Source: Nannobrachium achirus (lineage: Eukaryota > Chordata > Actinopteri > Myctophiformes > Myctophidae). From it: 64,000 nucleotides of DNA. The DNA is taken from NCBI GenBank assembly GCA_963921795.1, contig OY997644.1:2658254-2722253 (forward strand), read 5' to 3'. Position numbers and translations under genes: made by a program. Shown here piece by piece: positions 63,378 through 64,000 of the stretch; position 1 is the first letter of the stretch; the number at the start of each line of letters is the position of its first letter. The notes beneath the pieces are model-generated. The model made no database searches, was not told where the DNA came from, and was given only the letters and a program-made list of their open reading frames with translations.

Positions 63378-63923
63378 CAGGGACGTGCTGGGCCCCTGAT
63401 TCAGCCCGGGAAAAAGAGTTGGAGAGGCCCTCATTGCGCGCTATAGAGAGAGATCTCTCTCTATAGCGCTGCTGCTACTCAAAGATTTGTGACAAAGTGG
63501 CAAGCCAGTGGGCCATTTACTGTACATGAGTTATATTTCGTCGTTGTCGGGTGGAAACCTTGTATGTCCAAAATCATTTTAGAAATGATTTAAACTAGTG
63601 AAAACAGCCAATCTACAAGCACACAACGCCTCGCGGTGCGAGGCGTTGTGTGCTTGTAGATCGGCTGTTTTCACTACTTTTGTGCAACGGCCTTGTATGA
63701 TGAAGCAGGGCTTTGCTTTGCGAAAAAAATTATAAATTTGAAACTTGGAGATACAAGGTTTCTGCAGGACAGTGACGATTTACTTTGTTGGCCGCCCAGC
63801 CCCCAAAATGGAACGAAGGCTGACATTTTTTTTTTCTTTTTTCTAATGGCCGGCCTGGACCGACAGGAATGAACCAGCCGTTCGGGAGTTGTCCCGCTTT
63901 TGCCAATGGCCAGCACGTCCCTG
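63378..63923 (+). mobile_element. FamH hAT, copy 3, both ends present
   Basis: Ends CAGGGACGTGCTGGGCCC and GGCCAGCACGTCCCTG are inverted. Contains the 32-base palindrome at 63438-63469, the FamB core and stem-loop 63597-63675. No convincing 8-bp duplication in the flanks. Confidence 0.85.
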
Positions 63924-63949
63924 AGTCACTACTGAGCATTGTTCATTTC

Positions 63950-64000
63950 CATTGACTTAAAACTATGACAAAAAAATGTTCGTCGACTAGCTTTTTTTCA
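63950..64000 (+). mobile_element. Left part of a GTCGACTAAAAC hAT, running off the window
   Basis: TAAAACTATGACAAAAAAAT and GTTCGTCGACTAG match 18895-18925 of the hAT in GLCE intron 2. Confidence 0.5.

Overview
The window is a stretch of ray-finned fish (teleost) nuclear genome. The evidence is one spliced vertebrate gene, long CA/GT microsatellites, tRNA-type SINE fragments, L2-like LINE tails, and a very dense set of non-autonomous DNA transposons (hAT, TTAA-targeting piggyBac-like, PIF/Harbinger-like). I cannot name the species.

Gene content. The only confident host gene is D-glucuronyl C5-epimerase (GLCE) on the + strand, the Golgi enzyme that converts glucuronic to iduronic acid during heparan sulfate and heparin synthesis. 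Four coding exons (4361-4868, 18622-18870, 31555-31847, 33318-34049) join in frame to a 593-residue protein. The introns are about 13.8, 12.7 and 1.5 kb. The 5' non-coding exon or exons and the promoter were not found and probably lie upstream. The 3' UTR starts at 34050 and may run as far as AATAAA at 41521.

Repeats. Intron 1 (4869-18621) holds hAT, TTAA-type, Harbinger-like, LINE, SINE and CA-repeat insertions. Intron 2 (18871-31554) begins with a 1.35 kb hAT whose 8-bp target duplication copies the splice donor itself, followed by more hAT/TTAA copies and five GT/CA tracts. Intron 3 and the region downstream of the stop are equally invaded. From about 42 kb to the end no host gene is seen, only nested repeats, among them a 2.3 kb palindromic transposon (54712-57036) carrying two inverted, broken copies of an unrecognised Cys-rich gene.

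The unifying oddity. About 40 copies of one stem-loop module (outer arm AAAATAGC[A/C]GATCTACAAG..., inverted on the other side, with a GC-rich inner stem) sit inside at least eight transposon families with different termini and different target-site rules. Several copies have lost their stem centre, and several elements are truncated exactly at the stem-loop. A larger module of about 265 bp around one stem-loop version is shared by three hAT families and also occurs without transposon ends. This shared-hairpin system is the best candidate for something undescribed.

Labels used below: FamA = TTAA-flanked element with two stem-loops; FamB = hAT elements sharing the ATATCGTCGTTGTCGGG core; FamC = hAT with CAGTGGTTCTCAACC ends; FamG = element with GAGCGGTGGT ends and embedded microsatellites; FamH = hAT with CAGGGACGTGCTGG ends; FamJ = about 523-bp element; FamK = repeat with telomere-like centre. 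All family names above superfamily level are mine.
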